Positions 24,278-33,180 of a stretch of 64,000 nt of DNA are shown one piece after another. The translations under genes and the position numbers were made by a program. This stretch comes from PFJX01 sp964542455 (GTDB taxonomy: Bacteria > Pseudomonadota > Gammaproteobacteria > Burkholderiales > Thiobacillaceae). Location of the stretch: NCBI GenBank assembly GCA_964542455.1, contig CAZIUC010000005.1:1-64000 (forward strand), written 5' to 3'. The notes beneath the pieces were generated by a model. It did not search any database, had not been told where the DNA came from, and saw nothing but the letters and a program-made list of their open reading frames with translations. How positions within the stretch are numbered: the first letter of the stretch is position 1; the number at the start of each line of letters is the position of its first letter.

Positions 24278-25582
24278 ATGCCGTTTTCCACCGCCCCGTT
24301 TTCCACCGCTATTTCCCGCTTGCTGATCCACCGTCTTTTCCATGCCTGCCTGTTCTGCCCCGTACTGGCCCTGGCGGCCCCCGACCTCGGCCAGCTGACG
24401 CTGACTGACGCCGAGTCGCTGTTGCGGGACAACAACCGCGAACTCCATATCGCGGAAGCCGCGACCCAGGGCGCGCGGGCCGACATCGCCAGCGCGGGGG
24501 CGCGCCCCAATCCGCAGTTGTCGCTGAACCTGACCGCGTTGCAGCCCGGCAAGGTGGGCGCCGGCGCGCCCTGGGAGAAGACGGCGGATTACACCTGGCG
24601 CGTCGATCAACTCTTTGAACGCGGTGACAAACGCGCGTTGCGCGGCAAGGTGGCGGACGCGCGTCTGGCCGCCGCGCGCGGTGACCAGGGCGAGGTCGGG
24701 CGGCAGCAAAGCCTGCTGCTGCGCCAGGCTTATTACGATCTGCTGCGCGCCCAGGAACGCGCCCGCATCCTCGCGGAAAGCGCCGCCCTGTATCAAAAAA
24801 GTGTGGAAGCGGCGGCGCTGCGCGTGAAGGCCGGCGATCTGTCGCCGTCCGACCTGGCCCGTCTCAAGGTGGAAGCCCTGCGCGCCGAGAACGATGCCCG
24901 CCAGGCGGTGGCCGAGCGGGAAAAGGCGCAGGCCGCGCTGGCCTACCTGATCGGCGTGGAGAACGAGGCGCGGCGCTTGCGCGCGGCGGACCCCTGGCCG
25001 GTGTTGGCCAACCCGGCGGATGCCTCCAGTCGAGATGCCGACATCGAGCAACGCGCCGATGTGCGGGCCGCGGGCGCGCGCGTACGGGCCGCCGAACAGG
25101 CGCGCGCCCTGGCGCTGTCGTTGCGCCGCCGGGATGTGGGCGTGGGCGTGCAGTACGAACATTGCCGCGCGCCCAGTTGCAGCCCGCCGACCGACACCGT
25201 GGGCTTCGGTGTGAGCATTCCGCTGTTCATCCATTACGAATACGAAGGTGAAGTGCGCCGCGCCGAGGCTGATCTCGACGCCGCCCGCGAGGCGCTGGAA
25301 CAGGCGCGCGGCCAGGCTCGCGCCGAGCGGCTCCGGGCGGATAGCGATCTGCGCGCGGCCCTGGAGCAGGCGCGTCGCTTCGACGGCGGCCTGCTTGAAG
25401 AAGCCGCGCGCGGCGCCGAGGCCGCCGAGTTCGCCTACCGGCGCGGCGCCATCGGCCTGGTGGACCTGCTCGACGCGCGCCGCACCCTGCGCGCCGTCCA
25501 GGTCGAGGCGGTCGAAGCCCGGGCCGGCTACGCCAAATCTCTCGCGGCTTACCAGGCCAGCCTCGCGCTGGAGAATCCATGA
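24278..25582 (+). CDS. TolC-family outer membrane factor (CzcC-like)
   Basis: 434-aa outer-membrane channel of a tripartite RND efflux system. Signal peptide region (HACLFCPVLALAAP), then two TolC repeats with long coiled-coil helices (LLLRQAYYDLLRAQERARIL; GAIGLVDLLDARRTLRAVQ). The motif GVSIPLF in the middle is common in CzcC/CusC relatives. The next gene overlaps its stop by 4 bp. The preceding two-component system and the HME-type permease further on suggest heavy-metal efflux. Which of several near ATGs is used is uncertain. Confidence 0.88.
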   Translation: MPFSTAPFSTAISRLLIHRLFHACLFCPVLALAAPDLGQLTLTDAESLLRDNNRELHIAEAATQGARADIASAGARPNPQLSLNLTALQPGKVGAGAPWEKTADYTWRVDQLFERGDKRALRGKVADARLAAARGDQGEVGRQQSLLLRQAYYDLLRAQERARILAESAALYQKSVEAAALRVKAGDLSPSDLARLKVEALRAENDARQAVAEREKAQAALAYLIGVENEARRLRAADPWPVLANPADASSRDADIEQRADVRAAGARVRAAEQARALALSLRRRDVGVGVQYEHCRAPSCSPPTDTVGFGVSIPLFIHYEYEGEVRRAEADLDAAREALEQARGQARAERLRADSDLRAALEQARRFDGGLLEEAARGAEAAEFAYRRGAIGLVDLLDARRTLRAVQVEAVEARAGYAKSLAAYQASLALENP

Positions 25583-26688
25583 TGAAGACCTATCTGCCCC
25601 TGCTGTTGTTGCCCGCCCTGCTCATGGGTTGCGGCAAGGAAACGCCCCCGGTCGAGGCGCCCAAGGCGACGATCCAGAACGACCGCATCACCTTTGCTGG
25701 CGGCGCCAGCCAGTTGCCGGGCCTGAAGATGGAAGCCGCGACGCCGGCCGGCCCGAGCGAGGCCAGGGTGGCCGGCCGCCTGGTCTGGGACGAGGAGCGC
25801 ACCGTCCGGGTGTATTCACCCCTGGCCGGGCGGGTCGTGGCGATCCTGGCCCAGGTCGGCGACCGGGTACGCGCCGGCGCGTCCCTGGCGCGGCTCCAGG
25901 CGGGTGAGGTGGGTGGCTTGCAGGCCGACCTGCAACGCGCCCAGGCCGAGCGCGAGCGGGCGCGCAAGCAGGCGGCGCGCACCCAGGAACTGGTCGAACA
26001 TGGTGTCGCGCCGAGCAAGGATCTGGAGTCCGCCCAGGCCGACCTGGCGCTGGCCGAGGCCGATCACGCCCGCGCCGCCCACCGTCTGGGCGCTCTCGGC
26101 GCCGGCAGCCATGAAGTGGACGAGGGGCTGCTGCTGCGCTCGTCGATCGCCGGCACGGTGGTGGAACGCCGCATCAACCCCGGCCAGGAAGTGCGTCCGG
26201 ACCTGGACAAGCCACTATTCGTGGTGACCGACCCGAGCACGCTGTGGTTGCAGCTCGACGTGCCCGAGGACGACATCGGCACCTTCAAGACCGGCCAGAA
26301 GGTCGAGTTCACGGTGAGCGCCTGGCCCGGCCAGCGCTTCCAGGCGCGCATCATCCAGGTGGCCGATTACGTCGATCCGGACAAGCGCACGCTGACGGTG
26401 CGCGCGCGGGTGGATAACCACGAGCGCAAGCTGAAAGGCGAGATGTTCGCCTCCGGCCTGGTCAGCAAGCCGGCCAGCGGCGGTGTTGAAGTCCCCGACG
26501 CGGCGGTCATCCTGATCGGCCGGAAACAGTATGTGTTCGTCACCAGCGGCGGCGGCTTCCAGCGTCGCCTGGTCAATGGCGAGGTCAGGAACGGCAAACA
26601 CACGTTGATCCGCGAAGGCCTGCAAGCGGGTGAAAAGGTGGTGACGGAAGGCGCGCTGCTGTTGCAACAGATGCTCGAATCCCAATGA
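25579..26688 (+). CDS. RND efflux periplasmic adaptor (CzcB-like lipoprotein)
   Basis: 369-aa membrane-fusion protein bridging the inner-membrane pump and outer-membrane channel. A lipobox is visible: LLLLPALLMGCGKE, with Cys as lipidation site. A barrel-sandwich hybrid domain (VYSPLAGRVVAILAQVGDRV), a hairpin coiled coil of about 70 residues (AERERARKQAARTQELVEHG) and beta-barrel domain (LWLQLDVPEDDIGTFKTGQK) follow. It overlaps the outer membrane factor and the permease by 4 bp each, so all three are translationally coupled. No His-rich metal domain is present. Confidence 0.9.
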   Translation: MMKTYLPLLLLPALLMGCGKETPPVEAPKATIQNDRITFAGGASQLPGLKMEAATPAGPSEARVAGRLVWDEERTVRVYSPLAGRVVAILAQVGDRVRAGASLARLQAGEVGGLQADLQRAQAERERARKQAARTQELVEHGVAPSKDLESAQADLALAEADHARAAHRLGALGAGSHEVDEGLLLRSSIAGTVVERRINPGQEVRPDLDKPLFVVTDPSTLWLQLDVPEDDIGTFKTGQKVEFTVSAWPGQRFQARIIQVADYVDPDKRTLTVRARVDNHERKLKGEMFASGLVSKPASGGVEVPDAAVILIGRKQYVFVTSGGGFQRRLVNGEVRNGKHTLIREGLQAGEKVVTEGALLLQQMLESQ

Positions 26689-29600
26689 TCCGCAGGCTCG
26701 TTTCCCTCGCGCTCAACCAGCCGATGTTCGTCGTGCTGGGGCTGCTACTGTTCATCGGCGCCGGCATCGCGGCGTTCAAGGGGCTGCCGGTCGAAGCATT
26801 TCCGGACGTCTCCGACACCCAGGTGACGGTCATCACCCTCTATCCCGGCCGCGCCGCCGAGGAGGTGGAAAAGCAGGTCACCATTCCCCTGGAGGTGGCC
26901 TTGTCCGGCCTGCCCCACTCGGTGCGGGTGTTTTCCCACACCCAGTTCGGTCTGTCCTATATGACCATCACGTTTGACGATCAGGCGGACGCCTACTTTG
27001 CCCGCCAGCAGGTCAACGAGCGCCTGCATGACGCGTCCCTGCCCGATGGCGTCGAGCCGCAGATGGCGCCGCTGTCCACCGCCATCGGCGAGATCTACCG
27101 CTTCCAGTTGCGCGGCAAGGGCATGTCCTCGCAGGACCTGCGCACCCTGCAAGATTGGGTGGTGGAGCGGCAACTGCGCCAGGTGTCCGGCGTCGCCGAT
27201 CTGGTCACCATGGGCGGCAGCATCAAGACCTGGGAGGTGCGGCCGAACCCGGCCAAGCTGCGCGACCACGGCATCGGCCTGCAAGACCTGGTCACCGCCC
27301 TGCAGCGCGGCAACGCCAACGCCGGCGGCGGCTATGTGGCTCAGGGCAGTCAGCAATACCTGATTCGCGGCATCGGCCTGCTCACCGGCGCCAAGGACAT
27401 CGAGAACGTGGTGGTGTCCGCGCGCGACGGCGTGCCGGTGCTGGTGCGCGACGTGGCCACGGTGGGGCTGGGCAACATCCCGCGCCAGGGCATCGTCGGG
27501 CGTGACGGCGACGACGATGTGGTCACCGGCATCGTGGTCATGCGCAAGGGCGAGAACCCTTCCGAGGTACTCAAGGGGATCAAGGACAAGGTGGCCCAGC
27601 TCAACCACGGCATCCTGCCGCCCGGCGTGAGCATCGACCCGTTCTACGATCGCACCTGGCTGATCGGCAAGACCCTGCATACCGTGTTCGGCAACCTGGT
27701 GGAAGGCGCCGCGCTGGTGTCGCTGGTGCTGTTCCTGTTCCTCGGCAACCTGCGCGCGGCGCTCATCGTCGCCCTGGTGATTCCGCTGTCGTTGCTCGGC
27801 ACTTTTCTCGGCCTGACCTTCAAGGGCATCCCGGCCAACCTGCTGTCGCTGGGGGCGATGGACTTCGGCATCATCGTCGACGGCGCCGTGATCGTCATGG
27901 AGAACATCTTCCGGCGCCTGTCCGAGGCCAGCGAGCATTCCGGCAAGTCGCGCCTGAAGGTCATCCAGGAGGCGGCCACGGAAGTAGGGCGGCCCACCTT
28001 TTTCTCGATGCTCATCATCATCGCCGCCCATCTGCCCATCTTTACCCTGCAACGCCAGGAGGGGCGCATCTTCTCGCCCATGGCCTGGTCGGTGGTGTCC
28101 GCCCTGATCGTGGCGTTGATCCTGTCGCTGACCCTGGTGCCGTTGCTTGCCCGCTATTTCCTGCCGAAGAACCTGCCGCACGAACACAACCGCCTGGTCG
28201 AGGCGTTCGCCCGTGTCTACCGCCCGACCCTGGCCTGGGCGCTAGGCCATAAACGCAGTGTGCTGGGTATCGCCCTGGCCGGCCTGGTAGCCAGCCTGAC
28301 GCTGGTGCCGCGCCTGGGCACCGAGTTTTTGCCGGAGCTGGACGAAGGCTCGATCTGGGTCAACGTCACCATGCCCAACAGCATCTCCATTCCGGAAGCG
28401 GAGTCCCTGACCCGGAAGATTCGCGAAGCGCTGCATCGGGTGCCGGAGGTGGCCTCGGTCATTTCCAAGACCGGGCGGCCCGAGGATGGCACCGATCCCA
28501 AGGCGATCAACATGGCCGAAGTGCTGGTCGATATGAAAGAAGCGGATACCTGGCGCCCGGGCAAGACGAAACACGATCTATTGCGTCAGATGGAAACGGA
28601 AGTGGAAAAACTGCCGGGCGTGGACGCCAGCTTTTCGCAGCCGATCCGCGACAACGTCCTGGAGAGCATTTCCCAGATCGACGGCCAGATCGTGATCAAG
28701 GTCTTCGGCACGGATACCGATACCCTGCGCCAGACCTCGCAGGACATTCTTGGCGCCATTGCCCATGTGCGCGGCGTCGATCGCGCCTTCATCGACCGCG
28801 CCGGCACCCTGCCGCAGTGGCGCATCGAGGTGGATCGCGACAAGGCGGCGCGCTACGGGCTGCGCGTGGCCGACATCCAGGACATGATCGAAACCGCCCT
28901 GGGCGGCAAGGAGGCCACCCAGATATGGGAAGGCGAGCGCCGCTTCGTGGTCATGGTGCGGCTGGCGGAGCCGGATCGGGTGTTGGCGCGGATGCACGAC
29001 ATTCTCATCAGCACCCCCAGCGGCGCCCACGTTCCGCTCGACGAGGTGGCGCATTTCTCGGCCGCTTCCGGGGCCATGAACATCGCCCGCGAGAACGGCG
29101 GCCGGGTCATGGCCATCGGCGTGTTCATCCGCGACCGCGACATGGGCAGCGTGGTGGCCGACATGCAGCGGGCCGTGAGCGACAAGGTGAAACTGCCGCC
29201 GGAATACCGCGTCACCTGGTCCGGCGAGTTCGAGAACCAGGAGCGCGCGATGGCGCGTCTGGCGGTGATCGTGCCGATCAGCGTGCTGCTGATCTTCGTG
29301 TTGCTGTTCGACGCCTTCAAGTCGTTCAAGAACGCCACGCTGATCCTGCTCAACATCCCCTTCGCCATGATCGGCGGCATCCTCGCCCTGTTCCTCACCG
29401 GCATTCCCCTGTCGGTGTCGGCGGCGATCGGTTTCATCGCCCTGTTCGGCCAGGCGGTGCTCAACGGGGTGGTGATGATCACCACCTTCAACCAGTTGCG
29501 CGGCGAAGGCCAGTCCTGGCCCGACGCGGTGACCAACGGGGCGATGCTGCGCATGCGCACGGTGCTCATGACCGGCCTGCTGGCCATGCTGGGCTTGTTG

Positions 29601-29756
29601 CCGATGGCCCTGTCGCACGCCATCGGCGCGGAAACCCAGCGCCCGCTGGCGGTGGTGGTGATCGGTGGTTTGATCAGCGCCACCCTGCTCACCCTGGTGG
29701 TGCTGCCGACCCTGTACGCCTGGGCGCACCAGTGGGGCGCGGAGAAGCGGGATTGA
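26685..29756 (+). CDS. Heavy-metal RND efflux permease (CzcA/HME type)
   Basis: 1,023-aa proton-driven inner-membrane pump. The N-terminal membrane helix, PFPDVSDTQVTVITLYPG-type porter start (EAFPDVSDTQVTVIT), large periplasmic loops and 12 expected membrane helices are present. The TM4 signature DFGIIVDGAVIVMEN is that of the HME (heavy metal efflux) branch rather than drug pumps. Length is standard for CzcA/CusA/NccA. Metal specificity (Co/Zn/Cd/Ni or Cu/Ag) cannot be read with confidence. It is third in the operon and is followed after 4 bp by an esterase gene, an unusual companion. Confidence 0.95.
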   Translation: MIRRLVSLALNQPMFVVLGLLLFIGAGIAAFKGLPVEAFPDVSDTQVTVITLYPGRAAEEVEKQVTIPLEVALSGLPHSVRVFSHTQFGLSYMTITFDDQADAYFARQQVNERLHDASLPDGVEPQMAPLSTAIGEIYRFQLRGKGMSSQDLRTLQDWVVERQLRQVSGVADLVTMGGSIKTWEVRPNPAKLRDHGIGLQDLVTALQRGNANAGGGYVAQGSQQYLIRGIGLLTGAKDIENVVVSARDGVPVLVRDVATVGLGNIPRQGIVGRDGDDDVVTGIVVMRKGENPSEVLKGIKDKVAQLNHGILPPGVSIDPFYDRTWLIGKTLHTVFGNLVEGAALVSLVLFLFLGNLRAALIVALVIPLSLLGTFLGLTFKGIPANLLSLGAMDFGIIVDGAVIVMENIFRRLSEASEHSGKSRLKVIQEAATEVGRPTFFSMLIIIAAHLPIFTLQRQEGRIFSPMAWSVVSALIVALILSLTLVPLLARYFLPKNLPHEHNRLVEAFARVYRPTLAWALGHKRSVLGIALAGLVASLTLVPRLGTEFLPELDEGSIWVNVTMPNSISIPEAESLTRKIREALHRVPEVASVISKTGRPEDGTDPKAINMAEVLVDMKEADTWRPGKTKHDLLRQMETEVEKLPGVDASFSQPIRDNVLESISQIDGQIVIKVFGTDTDTLRQTSQDILGAIAHVRGVDRAFIDRAGTLPQWRIEVDRDKAARYGLRVADIQDMIETALGGKEATQIWEGERRFVVMVRLAEPDRVLARMHDILISTPSGAHVPLDEVAHFSAASGAMNIARENGGRVMAIGVFIRDRDMGSVVADMQRAVSDKVKLPPEYRVTWSGEFENQERAMARLAVIVPISVLLIFVLLFDAFKSFKNATLILLNIPFAMIGGILALFLTGIPLSVSAAIGFIALFGQAVLNGVVMITTFNQLRGEGQSWPDAVTNGAMLRMRTVLMTGLLAMLGLLPMALSHAIGAETQRPLAVVVIGGLISATLLTLVVLPTLYAWAHQWGAEKRD

Positions 29757-29760
29757 CGCC

Positions 29761-30684
29761 ATGAATCCCGCTTCGGCTACCCTCTTCAGCCGCGTCGGCG
29801 GCCCGCTGTTTGGCTCCGCTCACCCGGCCGCGCCGACATGCGAGGCGAAACCGGCGGCGAGCGCGCCCTGCATGTTGCTGCATGGCCTGGCCAGTTCGCC
29901 GCGCGAGTTCTCCAGCATCCGCAACACCCTGGCGCGCGAGGGTGTGGTGATCCACACGCCGGAATTGCCCGACTACTCCGCCACCGGGCCGATGCGGCCG
30001 CATTCCTGGCGCAACTGGCTGGCCGCCGGCCAGCACGAGTTGCAGCGCCTGAGTGATCGCGAAGGCCCGGTGGTGCTGGGCGGGCTGTGCATCGGCGCGG
30101 TGCTGGCTCTGGCCCTGGCCCTGGCCAATCCGAAACGGGTGGCCGGGCTGGTGCTGCTGTCGCCCACGCTCTACTACGATGGCTGGGGTCTGTCGCGCCT
30201 GCTGCACCTGCGCCACATCGGCTATCTGCCCGGCCTGCGGCACTGGATCAAGGTGCCGGAACAGGAGCCTTACGGTGTCAAGAATCCGCAGATCCGCAAA
30301 TGGATCGCGCGCGAGATGCGCGAGCGCCATCTGTCGGGCGCCGGGGCGTCGCATTTGCCGTTATGGGCCATCCACGAAGCCGAGCGTTTGATCCGGCGGG
30401 TGCGACTTTCCCTGGCGAAAATCGACACACCGACGCTGATCCTGCATGCCCGCGAAGACGAGGTCACCAGCCTGCGCGGCCCGGAACTGCTGATGCGGCA
30501 ACTGGCGACGACGGACAAGCGCATGGTGGTGCTGGAAAACAGTTACCACATGATCACCCTGGATAATGATCGCCACACGGTCGTCGCCGAAATCACTCGC
30601 TTCACCCGCCGGCTGGCCGTGAACGAGGCCTTTTCCCCTGATTCCCAACTTCTGGTTCGGCCCACCCATGACTGCCACGCTTGA
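29761..30684 (+). CDS. Alpha/beta hydrolase, Est30-like, with Cys nucleophile
   Basis: 307 aa with no signal peptide. The oxyanion region MLLHGLASSPREF, nucleophile elbow GGLCIGAVLALALA, acid in LHAREDEVTSL and His in NSYHMITLD fit bacterial carboxylesterases related to Est30. The nucleophile is Cys110 instead of Ser (GxCxG), as in dienelactone hydrolases. It starts 4 bp after the efflux permease and overlaps the acyl carrier protein gene by 17 bp, so it may act on a carrier-bound or lipid acyl thioester. The substrate is unknown. Confidence 0.82.
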   Translation: MNPASATLFSRVGGPLFGSAHPAAPTCEAKPAASAPCMLLHGLASSPREFSSIRNTLAREGVVIHTPELPDYSATGPMRPHSWRNWLAAGQHELQRLSDREGPVVLGGLCIGAVLALALALANPKRVAGLVLLSPTLYYDGWGLSRLLHLRHIGYLPGLRHWIKVPEQEPYGVKNPQIRKWIAREMRERHLSGAGASHLPLWAIHEAERLIRRVRLSLAKIDTPTLILHAREDEVTSLRGPELLMRQLATTDKRMVVLENSYHMITLDNDRHTVVAEITRFTRRLAVNEAFSPDSQLLVRPTHDCHA

Positions 30685-30910
30685 AACCCTGAAACAACTG
30701 ATCGCCGACAAGTTCGGCATCGCCCCGGCCGATCTCGACCCGAACAAGCCGCTGACCGACTTCGGCCTCGATTCTCTCGGTCTGATCGAACTCCTGTTCG
30801 ATATCGGCGAACACTTCGACGTCAATCTCCCGGAAGACCGGCCAATCAATAACCTCGCCGAACTGGCCGCCCTGGTCGACGAAGTCCTGGCCGGGAAAAA
30901 GCAGAAGTGA
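30668..30910 (+). CDS. Acyl carrier protein
   Basis: 80-aa carrier with the phosphopantetheine attachment site Ser36 in DFGLDSLGLIELL, followed by DIGEHFDVNLPEDR and a C-terminal helix. It is distinct from the housekeeping AcpP, whose neighbours would be fabD/fabG/fabF; here it lies between a Cys-type esterase and a lone ketosynthase. It overlaps the esterase gene by 17 bp. The probable role is to carry an acyl chain for a specialised lipid or a lipid-modifying step. Confidence 0.93.
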   Translation: MTATLETLKQLIADKFGIAPADLDPNKPLTDFGLDSLGLIELLFDIGEHFDVNLPEDRPINNLAELAALVDEVLAGKKQK

Positions 30911-30955
30911 AACGATCCCCTGACTCGCCGCGCTCGTTTTCCATTCGAGGGGACG

Positions 30956-30989
30956 GTCAGTTCCTTCGGAACGGCCGCGCGGAACTGAC
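30956..30989 (+). promoter_or_regulatory. Alternative hairpins directly before the ketosynthase start
   Basis: GTCAGTTCC (30956-30964) can pair with GGAACTGAC (30981-30989), which ends at the ATG and includes the only ribosome-site-like GGA. The same GTTCC can instead pair locally with GGAAC (30968-30972). The two structures exclude each other, so they could switch translation of the ketosynthase. Confidence 0.35.
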
Positions 30990-32213
30990 ATGAACGACGC
31001 GATCGCCGTTACCGGTATCGGCCTGGTTTCGCCGCTGGGCGACACGCCGGAGGCGGTGTTCGCGGCGGTCATGGCGGGCCGTTCCGGCATTCGCCCGCTC
31101 GCGGGTGCGTCGGGTGACGCGCCCGCGGTCGCGGGCCAGGTGGATTTCGACCCGGCGCCCTGGTTCAACCGCCTGCAACTACTCGGCGTCGATCGCGTCA
31201 GCCAGCTCGCGGTGGTCGCGGCGGAACTGGCGCGGCGCGATGCCGGGGCGTCCCTGGAGGCCGCCAGTGAACGCACCGGCATCTACCTCGGCTGCGGCAT
31301 GGGCGGCGCGCAGGCGATCGAGGCCGGCTACGCGACGCATTTCGGCGGCCAGCGCATGCCGCCGCTTACGGTCATCGCCGGCATGACCAACGCGCCGGCG
31401 GCGCATCTGGCCATGCGCCTGGGCATCACCGGGCCGGTTCTGACCTATTCCGTGGCCTGCGCTTCCTCCAACGTCGCCATCGGCGAAGCCTTTCGCGCCT
31501 TGCGGCGCGGCGACGTCGATGTCGCCTATGCCGGCGGCGCCGAGGCCCCGCTGGCGCCGGGCGTGGTCCGGGCCTGGCAGGCCATGCGCACGCTCGCCAC
31601 CCCCGACCCGCTTGACCCGGCCAGCGCCTGTCGGCCGTTTGCCAGCGATCGAACCGGCCTGGTTCTGGCCGAAGGAGCCACCGTGATGATCCTGGAACGG
31701 GTCGAGCGCGCGCTGGCGCGCGGCGCCCGCATCCACGCGCTGATCGCCGGCGTCGGCATGAGTTGTGACGCCAGCCATCTCACCAAACCGGCCGCCGCCG
31801 GGCAGGCTCGCGCGATGCGGGCCGCGCTCGCCACGGCCGGGCTGCATCCCGCCGAGGTGGGCTATTGCAACGCCCACGCCACCGCCACGCGCGCGGGTGA
31901 CGAAGTCGAATGCCAGGCACTGGCTGAAGTCTGGGGAGAACACCTGGGCGGGCTGCTGGTCAGTTCCACCAAGTCCATGCACGGCCATCTGCTTGGCGCC
32001 ACCGGCGCCCTGGAAGCGGCCATCACGGTGCTGGCCTTGCGCAATCGGCAAATTCCGCCCACCGCGCATTGCGACAACCCGGACCCGGCCTGCGCCGTGC
32101 CGCTGGTGCGAGGTGTGGGCGTCGCGGCGCCGGCGTTGCGCGCGGCCATCAGCAACTCCTTCGCCTTTGGCGGCAGCAACGCGGTGCTCGCGTTTCGCCG
32201 TTACGAGGGTTGA
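30990..32213 (+). CDS. Beta-ketoacyl-ACP synthase (KAS I/II family)
   Basis: 407-aa condensing enzyme. Catalytic Cys157 lies in YSVACASSNVAIGEA, His296 in CNAHATATRAGDEVE and His333 in STKSMHGHLLGATGA, with C-terminal NSFAFGGSNAVLAFRRYE, all intact. The canonical HGT of the first His motif reads HAT. It is the third gene of an esterase-ACP-ketosynthase group with no ketoreductase or dehydratase nearby, so it either works with housekeeping FAS enzymes or makes a short unusual acyl product. A 79-bp leader with possible alternative hairpins precedes it. Confidence 0.92.
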   Translation: MNDAIAVTGIGLVSPLGDTPEAVFAAVMAGRSGIRPLAGASGDAPAVAGQVDFDPAPWFNRLQLLGVDRVSQLAVVAAELARRDAGASLEAASERTGIYLGCGMGGAQAIEAGYATHFGGQRMPPLTVIAGMTNAPAAHLAMRLGITGPVLTYSVACASSNVAIGEAFRALRRGDVDVAYAGGAEAPLAPGVVRAWQAMRTLATPDPLDPASACRPFASDRTGLVLAEGATVMILERVERALARGARIHALIAGVGMSCDASHLTKPAAAGQARAMRAALATAGLHPAEVGYCNAHATATRAGDEVECQALAEVWGEHLGGLLVSSTKSMHGHLLGATGALEAAITVLALRNRQIPPTAHCDNPDPACAVPLVRGVGVAAPALRAAISNSFAFGGSNAVLAFRRYEG

Positions 32214-32267
32214 ACCTGGCAGCCCGTCATGTTGAAACGCAAGGACACAAGCGTGCCCCAGCCGGAA

Positions 32268-32345
32268 GTAGGGTGTGGTGAGCGCGGCGAACCACACCAT
32301 GCGTTGGACCGTACTTGACGCGGTTCGCAACATGGAACCCCATGT
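32268..32345. repeat. Second copy of the GTGTGGTGAGCG repeat
   Basis: TAGGGTGTGGTGAGCGCGGCG followed by AACCACACC forms a short hairpin and matches the element after hemL (13684-13755). It lies in the 157-bp gap between the convergent ketosynthase and M48-like genes; nothing else is visible there. Confidence 0.5.
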
Positions 32346-32370
32346 GTGCCGCGAAATCGGCTTTGTCGCG

Positions 32371-33087
32371 CTATTCGGGTCGCCCCGCAACCGCGCGCAA
32401 ACGCCAACGCAAGGGCGGGTGCGGGCTCAGCTTGTCCAGGGGGGAGGCGCTGGCGGCGAGGACTTCGCGCAAGCCGTCGCTCGCGCCCGTCCCCATCAGC
32501 CGCGCGGCCTGACGATCCGCGTCCAGCTCGAAGCGCCAGTGCAGCAGCAGCCAAAGCGGCATGAGCCCGCCCAGGGCCAGCCAGATGGCCAGCCCCTTGG
32601 GATCGTCCGGCACCAGCACGGTGAAAACCAGCAGGGGCAGGACCGCCGCCAGGCGTTGCGGCGCGGAAGCATGCGCGCCGGCGCGGGCGAGGAGAAAGCG
32701 CAGTCCGTTCGGGGACAGTCGGGCGGCCAGGGCGGAGGACACGAATATCCGGCAACGCCCCGGCAGCAAACCGGCGGTCAGCACGAAGGGGGCGCTGTGT
32801 TCGGCGAGAACGACCGGCGGACGCGCCTTGTCGCGCAACGTCTCCAGCGCCCGGTCCACGGCGACACGCAATGGCCCCTCGTCGATCTCGCGCACCACCA
32901 GGGCGCGGCAGATGGCCGGCCCGAAGCCGAAGCCGAGCAGCACCAGAACGCCCTGATAAAGGGAAGACAGCAACGGATAAAGGGCGGCCTGGCGCCAGAC
33001 CTCCGGCAGCAGCAGATCGGGGCCGAAATAGAGCAGGCAGGTGGCGCCGAGGAACAGCCAGGTGCGGCGGGGCGTGGAAGGAATCAT
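32371..33087 (-). CDS. M48-like membrane protein lacking the protease motif
   Basis: 238 aa with membrane segments near the N-terminus (LFLGATCLLYFGPDLLL; LSSLYQGVLVLLGFGFG) and in the middle (LAAVLPLLVFTVLV; GLAIWLALGGLMPLWLLLHW). The central region aligns by eye with HtpX/M48 metalloproteases (LTAGLLPGRCRIFVSSAL, FELDADRQAARLMG with the ExDAD-like zinc ligand). Where HExxH is expected the sequence is RAGAH, so the first zinc His and catalytic Glu are missing and proteolysis is unlikely. It is divergent from the DUF4337 gene. Confidence 0.6.
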   Translation of the reverse strand: MIPSTPRRTWLFLGATCLLYFGPDLLLPEVWRQAALYPLLSSLYQGVLVLLGFGFGPAICRALVVREIDEGPLRVAVDRALETLRDKARPPVVLAEHSAPFVLTAGLLPGRCRIFVSSALAARLSPNGLRFLLARAGAHASAPQRLAAVLPLLVFTVLVPDDPKGLAIWLALGGLMPLWLLLHWRFELDADRQAARLMGTGASDGLREVLAASASPLDKLSPHPPLRWRLRAVAGRPE

Positions 33088-33180
33088 GCGGCCATTCTCC
33101 CTGCTTGAACCCGCTTTGCGGGCACGGATTCATTCATATTCACGATCACTTTATTCACGGAATTCAGGAAGAACATAACC

